Below, piece by piece: positions 6,339 through 9,426 of a stretch of 9,426 nucleotides of DNA. Position 1 is the first letter of the stretch, and the number at the start of each line of letters is the position of its first letter. The notes under the pieces are model-generated. The model did no database searches and had not been told where the DNA came from. It saw only the letters and a program-made list of their open reading frames with translations. A program made the translations under genes and the position numbers. This DNA comes from Nitrospiraceae bacterium (GTDB taxonomy: Bacteria; Nitrospirota; Nitrospiria; Nitrospirales; UBA8639), in contig DOFS01000032.1 in assembly GCA_003523945.1 (NCBI GenBank), positions 1,417-10,842 of the forward strand, read 5' to 3'.

Positions 6339-8639
6339 ATGCATCCCGAGAACCTCCAAAAATCCGTTTCGAAATTTAATAGTTGGATGATTGGTTGCCT
6401 AATCATCAGTCTGACAGGCGTGGTGATGGATCTCTTCCATGTTGGATTTTATATCGAGGAAGAACTGGGATTACATTGGTTATTTCAGATACGCGGAATT
6501 CGCACCCCTCCTGAAGACGTAGTCGTGGTCTCCACCGATCGGCAGTCCGCTTATGAGTTAGGTCTCCCCCAGGAACCCTACAAATGGCCCCGATCCCTGC
6601 ATGGCCGGTTGGTCAGCCGTTTGACGAAGCAAGGGGCGAAGGTCATTGTATTCGACCTATTTTTCAAAGACATCGGATCACAGGAAGAGAATGCCGCTTT
6701 TGCCGAGGCGATGCGTGACGCAGGCAATGTCATTCTGTTCGAAAAAATAACCACGACCGGTTCCCGGACACAGCCCGTTCGAGGCTCGATTCGAATTCCT
6801 CCAACACCCCAATTGGCTCAAGCGGCCACCGGCCTTGCCTCTCATCCCCTTCCAACTAGTTCGCTTCGAGTGAATCAGTTCTGGCTTTTCGATCCGAACA
6901 ATCCGTACCGGGCCACCCTACCTTTTTTAGCACTCCAATTGAATTCCCTTCAACTGTATGAGGAATTTCTTGAACTGCTTCGGGAGATAGTTCCGATCGA
7001 AGTGGCGTCGTTGCCACAGCGCTCACAGGATATTCACGGGCCTGATGGCATTCAACATTTGGTCAAGGCCCTGCGCACCATTTTTACAAGTCATCCGACC
7101 CTCGGGGAGAGGCTTCTTGGGAAACTCCCAATCCCGCGCTCCGACCAGCAAAAAAACAATCACCGATTATTAGCATCGCTGATTCGTGCCTATAACCAAG
7201 GAGACAGTCAGTTCCTAGACTTTTATGGCCCCCCCAGAACGGTGTTCACGGTTCCCTATTTTTGTGTGCTTATTCCGTGTTCCTCTCAGCAGTTGGGCGG
7301 ACCTTTGCCCGTTGACTTCTCCGGCAAGGTGGTCTTTGTGGGTCTATCCGAGACCACACAAAGCGAACAGCAGGACCGGTTTCCAACCGTGTTTACCTCA
7401 ACAGACGGGCTTGATCTGAGCGGTGTGGAAATTGCCGCGACAGCGTTTGCCAATCTTCTTGAGAGACATCATGTGACTGCACTCCCCCTCTACCTCCACA
7501 TGTCCGTGTTGATGGTATGGGGGATTCTGGTGGGGACAGCATGTTTTCTGGTTTCAACCACACGCTTGCAACATCAAAGTGGCTTGCTCATTGCCGCACT
7601 TTCAGGTCTCGGAGTAGGACTCGGCATGGTGTATTTTGGTGTCGTCGTGTGGGTGTTTATCACACATGCACTATGGTTGCCGCTTGTGGTTCCCTTGCTG
7701 GTTCAACTTCCCGTGGGTTTGTTTACGGCATTATTCGGAAATTTTCACGAGGTCAACCGGCAACGGCTGATTACTGAAAAAGCGTTGGCGGATTATGTGC
7801 CGGCTCCGGTCATCAAACCCCTCGCCCGAAAGATTGCCGAAATTCGAAGTCAAGGCCAGGTTGTCCATGGCCTGTGCCTTTTCACAGACGCCGAAGGATA
7901 TACAAAAGTTTCGGAAGCCCTGGAAAAGAACCCTGATAAATTACAGGTCCTGATGAATCAATATTTTGAAGCGGTTTGTGCACCAGTAAAGACACAAAAG
8001 GGGATAGTCTCCGGTATTACGGGGGATTCGGTCCTAGCCATTTGGCCTGCAGGAATGCTGACTTTGGAACTGCGCACCACTGTGTGCATGGCCGCGCTCG
8101 ATCTTATATCCAGTGTGGCCCGATTTAACAGGTCCGAACCTGAATTTCCCCTCCCCACCAGAGTGGGAATAAGCGGTGGGCCAATGTTTACGGGAACCGT
8201 TGGGGCAGGGGAGTTTTACACCTATACTCCCGTGGGCGATATCGTCAACACCGCCTCCCGGATTGAAAACCTCAATAAAAAGCTGGGCACTCGGCTCCTG
8301 GCTACTCAACTCGTCGCAAAAGACTTACCTGATATCTTCACCCGAAAGGTAGGGAGTTTTCAATTAATTGGGAAAACCAGGCCGGTGGTGGTTTATGAAC
8401 TTCTGGGTCGGGAATCCGAAGTGGATGAGATTTGCCGGAAAGCAATTCAAAAATTTTTACACGGAGTAGGATGTTTTTATACCCGGCGCTGGGACCAAGC
8501 CGAGGAATCGTTTCGAACATGCTTGCAACTTCGGGGGAGAGATGGGCCCAGTCATTTTTACTTGAGCCTATGCAGTCATTATCGAAACCATCCTCCGTCC
8601 CCGGATTGGCAGGGAACGATCATCTTGACTACGAAGTAA
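6339..8639 (+). CDS. CHASE2-domain class III adenylate/guanylate cyclase, 766 residues
   Basis: Inner-membrane sensor making a cyclic nucleotide from a nucleoside triphosphate. Order: an N-terminal membrane helix (about 15-36), a periplasmic CHASE2 domain (about 42-375; VVVVSTDRQS, KVIVFDLFF, and GKVVFVGLSETT near its end), three membrane helices (about 382-405, 413-441, 444-467), a cytoplasmic class III cyclase domain (about 508-665), and a TPR-like tail (about 695-745; RRWDQAEESF). Metal-binding Asp517 (LFTDAEGYT) and Asp563 (GDSVLAIW) are present, as are Asn637 and Arg641 (GDIVNTASR) that stabilise the transition state. Thr630 takes the second base-recognition place. The first base-recognition place, Lys in the textbook KxxGD pattern, is Gly559 here, so ATP versus GTP cannot be read off. 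The ATG at 6339 has no ribosome site at normal distance; Met17 (6387) is an alternative but would cut the basic N-terminus. It follows the FecR-TPR-barrel gene, whose periplasmic part could act on CHASE2. Confidence 0.92.
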   Translation: MHPENLQKSVSKFNSWMIGCLIISLTGVVMDLFHVGFYIEEELGLHWLFQIRGIRTPPEDVVVVSTDRQSAYELGLPQEPYKWPRSLHGRLVSRLTKQGAKVIVFDLFFKDIGSQEENAAFAEAMRDAGNVILFEKITTTGSRTQPVRGSIRIPPTPQLAQAATGLASHPLPTSSLRVNQFWLFDPNNPYRATLPFLALQLNSLQLYEEFLELLREIVPIEVASLPQRSQDIHGPDGIQHLVKALRTIFTSHPTLGERLLGKLPIPRSDQQKNNHRLLASLIRAYNQGDSQFLDFYGPPRTVFTVPYFCVLIPCSSQQLGGPLPVDFSGKVVFVGLSETTQSEQQDRFPTVFTSTDGLDLSGVEIAATAFANLLERHHVTALPLYLHMSVLMVWGILVGTACFLVSTTRLQHQSGLLIAALSGLGVGLGMVYFGVVVWVFITHALWLPLVVPLLVQLPVGLFTALFGNFHEVNRQRLITEKALADYVPAPVIKPLARKIAEIRSQGQVVHGLCLFTDAEGYTKVSEALEKNPDKLQVLMNQYFEAVCAPVKTQKGIVSGITGDSVLAIWPAGMLTLELRTTVCMAALDLISSVARFNRSEPEFPLPTRVGISGGPMFTGTVGAGEFYTYTPVGDIVNTASRIENLNKKLGTRLLATQLVAKDLPDIFTRKVGSFQLIGKTRPVVVYELLGRESEVDEICRKAIQKFLHGVGCFYTRRWDQAEESFRTCLQLRGRDGPSHFYLSLCSHYRNHPPSPDWQGTIILTTK

Positions 8640-8879
8640 CCACACTCTTGAACCCACATGATTTTCCGTCAACCCTCCAGCCCGCGATCTATTGGCGACC
8701 GCTGATACGTTCAAAAATGCAAATGCAGTATCAACGGGCATTAGGAGCCTACCCATGGGCCATACCAGGCCAATAGTTTCATCCTTCGGCCGGAATGGGC
8801 ACAGCTAAAAGGACTCCATGACCTCTCAATCCATTGCTTTTGGTCAGGAGAAGGAACATTTCCTCTTTTTATTATTCAA

Positions 8880-8906
8880 TTGATTAAGCTAGAATATTTC
8901 CATAAT
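8880..8906 (+). promoter_or_regulatory. Weak candidate promoter for the response regulator gene
   Basis: TTGATT and CATAAT resemble sigma-70 -35 and -10 boxes, but the 15-base spacer is short. The surrounding AT-rich stretch contrasts with the flanking coding DNA. The implied leader would be about 90 bases. Confidence 0.25.
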
Positions 8907-8988
8907 GGAGGCGGAGAGCTAGAGACATTAAAAATGTTCTTGACCATACTTGGTGGGATACCCATTCGAGTTTTCAACCTCACAACCT

Positions 8989-8994
8989 AAGGAG
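8989..8994 (+). promoter_or_regulatory. Ribosome binding site of the response regulator gene
   Basis: AAGGAG lies seven bases before the ATG at 9002 and supports that start rather than the in-frame Met8. Confidence 0.75.
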
Positions 8995-9001
8995 ATGCAT
9001 T

Positions 9002-9426
9002 ATGGCGGAAACAACTGCAGCAATGTTTGGCGGACACAAAACCAACGGCCTGGTTCTGGTCGTGGACGATGAGCCCGATGTCCGAAAAGTTGTACGGATG
9101 ACTCTCGAAAAGGCCGGATATGATGTCATTGAGGCTGAGGATGGGGAAAAGGCAATTCAGGAAGTGCAGAAAGGCGAAAACCCCTTAATGTTGGACGTCA
9201 TCATTTCCGATATTCGCATGCCGAAAATCAACGGCGTGGAAGCCATTAACTACTTTCAGCAACAATACCCGCGCGTTCCACTCATCGTACTCACGGGATT
9301 CCCGGACATGGAAATGGCCACGGGGTTTCTGAAGCAAGGGATCGTGGATTATCTCGTCAAACCGGTTGAAAAGGAAAAATTAATTAAATCCGTGGCCACT
9401 GCCATGGAAAAACGAGATCTCAATCG
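9002..9426 (+). CDS. CheY-like response regulator receiver protein, 3' end outside the window
   Basis: The frame runs to the right edge without a stop (141 complete codons). After about 15 extra residues (MAETTAAMFGGHKTNG) comes a full receiver domain, about 16-138: acidic pair Asp22-Asp23 (LVVDDEPDVRK), phospho-acceptor Asp70 (VIISDIRMPKINGVEA), switch Thr98 (IVLTGFPD) and invariant Lys120 (DYLVKPVEKEKL). All residues needed for Mg2+-dependent phosphorylation are present. No output domain is visible before the cut, so it may be a single-domain regulator or carry one beyond the window. No histidine kinase lies in the window. It has its own ribosome site and a 362-base upstream gap, so it is probably transcribed apart from the cyclase gene, although the shared strand leaves co-regulation possible. 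From memory it resembles a stand-alone receiver found in Nitrospira-like genomes; this was not checked. Confidence 0.93.
   Translation, partial: MAETTAAMFGGHKTNGLVLVVDDEPDVRKVVRMTLEKAGYDVIEAEDGEKAIQEVQKGENPLMLDVIISDIRMPKINGVEAINYFQQQYPRVPLIVLTGFPDMEMATGFLKQGIVDYLVKPVEKEKLIKSVATAMEKRDLN

Larger units (their letters stand above)
8640..9001. other. 362-base gap and leader before the response regulator
   Basis: No clear terminator follows the cyclase stop. A 21-codon ORF (8818-8883) begins after AAAAGGACTCC and ends in a hydrophobic FLFLLFN; it is probably chance, though a leader peptide cannot be excluded. From about 8860 the sequence turns AT-rich, with TTGATT (8880-8885) and CATAAT (8901-8906) 15 bases apart, and TAGAAT (8890-8895) as another -10-like hexamer. 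A promoter for the response regulator is expected here, but none of these pairs is well spaced. Confidence 0.4.

Noticed and set aside
8432..8776. 114-codon frame overlapping the end of the cyclase gene
   Set aside because: Its first two thirds are an out-of-frame shadow of the cyclase C-terminus, which matches its family in the other frame, and no ribosome site was seen.
8818..8883. 21-codon ORF after AAAAGGACTCC
   Set aside because: Too short and without attenuator-like codons or a following terminator pair; noted in the gap entry only.

Overview
The window looks like chromosomal DNA of a Gram-negative bacterium with roughly balanced base composition. The evidence is an outer-membrane beta-barrel protein ending in a terminal Phe, Sec-type signal peptides, an inner-membrane CHASE2 sensor cyclase, and good Shine-Dalgarno sites in front of three genes. 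From memory, the FecR-TPR-barrel protein, the CHASE2 cyclase and the stand-alone receiver protein resemble Nitrospirota (Nitrospira-like) proteins. That assignment is a recollection and was not searched.

Layout, all genes on the + strand. 1-621: the C-terminal half of an MscS-type mechanosensitive channel, cut by the left edge. 622-1727: about 1.1 kb with no convincing gene but many symmetric or repeated elements (a 6-bp hairpin, a perfect 28-bp palindrome, a 17-bp operator-like palindrome, two interrupted inverted repeats and short direct repeats). 1728-2138: a 136-residue secreted protein of unknown function, followed in the same frame by a possible 53-residue ORF (2145-2306). 2408-5965: an 1185-residue protein with an extended signal sequence, a FecR domain, a TPR array and a C-terminal TonB-receptor-like barrel. 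5966-6338: a 373-base gap. 6339-8639: a CHASE2-3TM-class III nucleotide cyclase with a TPR-like tail. 8640-9001: a 362-base gap. 9002 to the right edge: a CheY-like response regulator, cut by the window end.

The core of interest is the FecR-TPR-barrel gene next to the CHASE2 cyclase. The barrel protein should sit in the outer membrane with FecR and TPR parts in the periplasm. The cyclase should sit in the inner membrane with its CHASE2 sensor also in the periplasm and its catalytic domain in the cytoplasm. A plausible but unproven reading is a trans-envelope relay in which ligand or envelope state at the barrel is passed through FecR/TPR to CHASE2 and changes cyclic nucleotide synthesis. This would differ from classical FecA-FecR-FecI signalling, since no separate FecR anti-sigma protein or ECF sigma factor is visible here. 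The small secreted protein upstream could be a partner or cargo, but only its position suggests this. The receiver protein at the right edge has its own ribosome binding site and a 362-base leader, so it is probably a separate unit.
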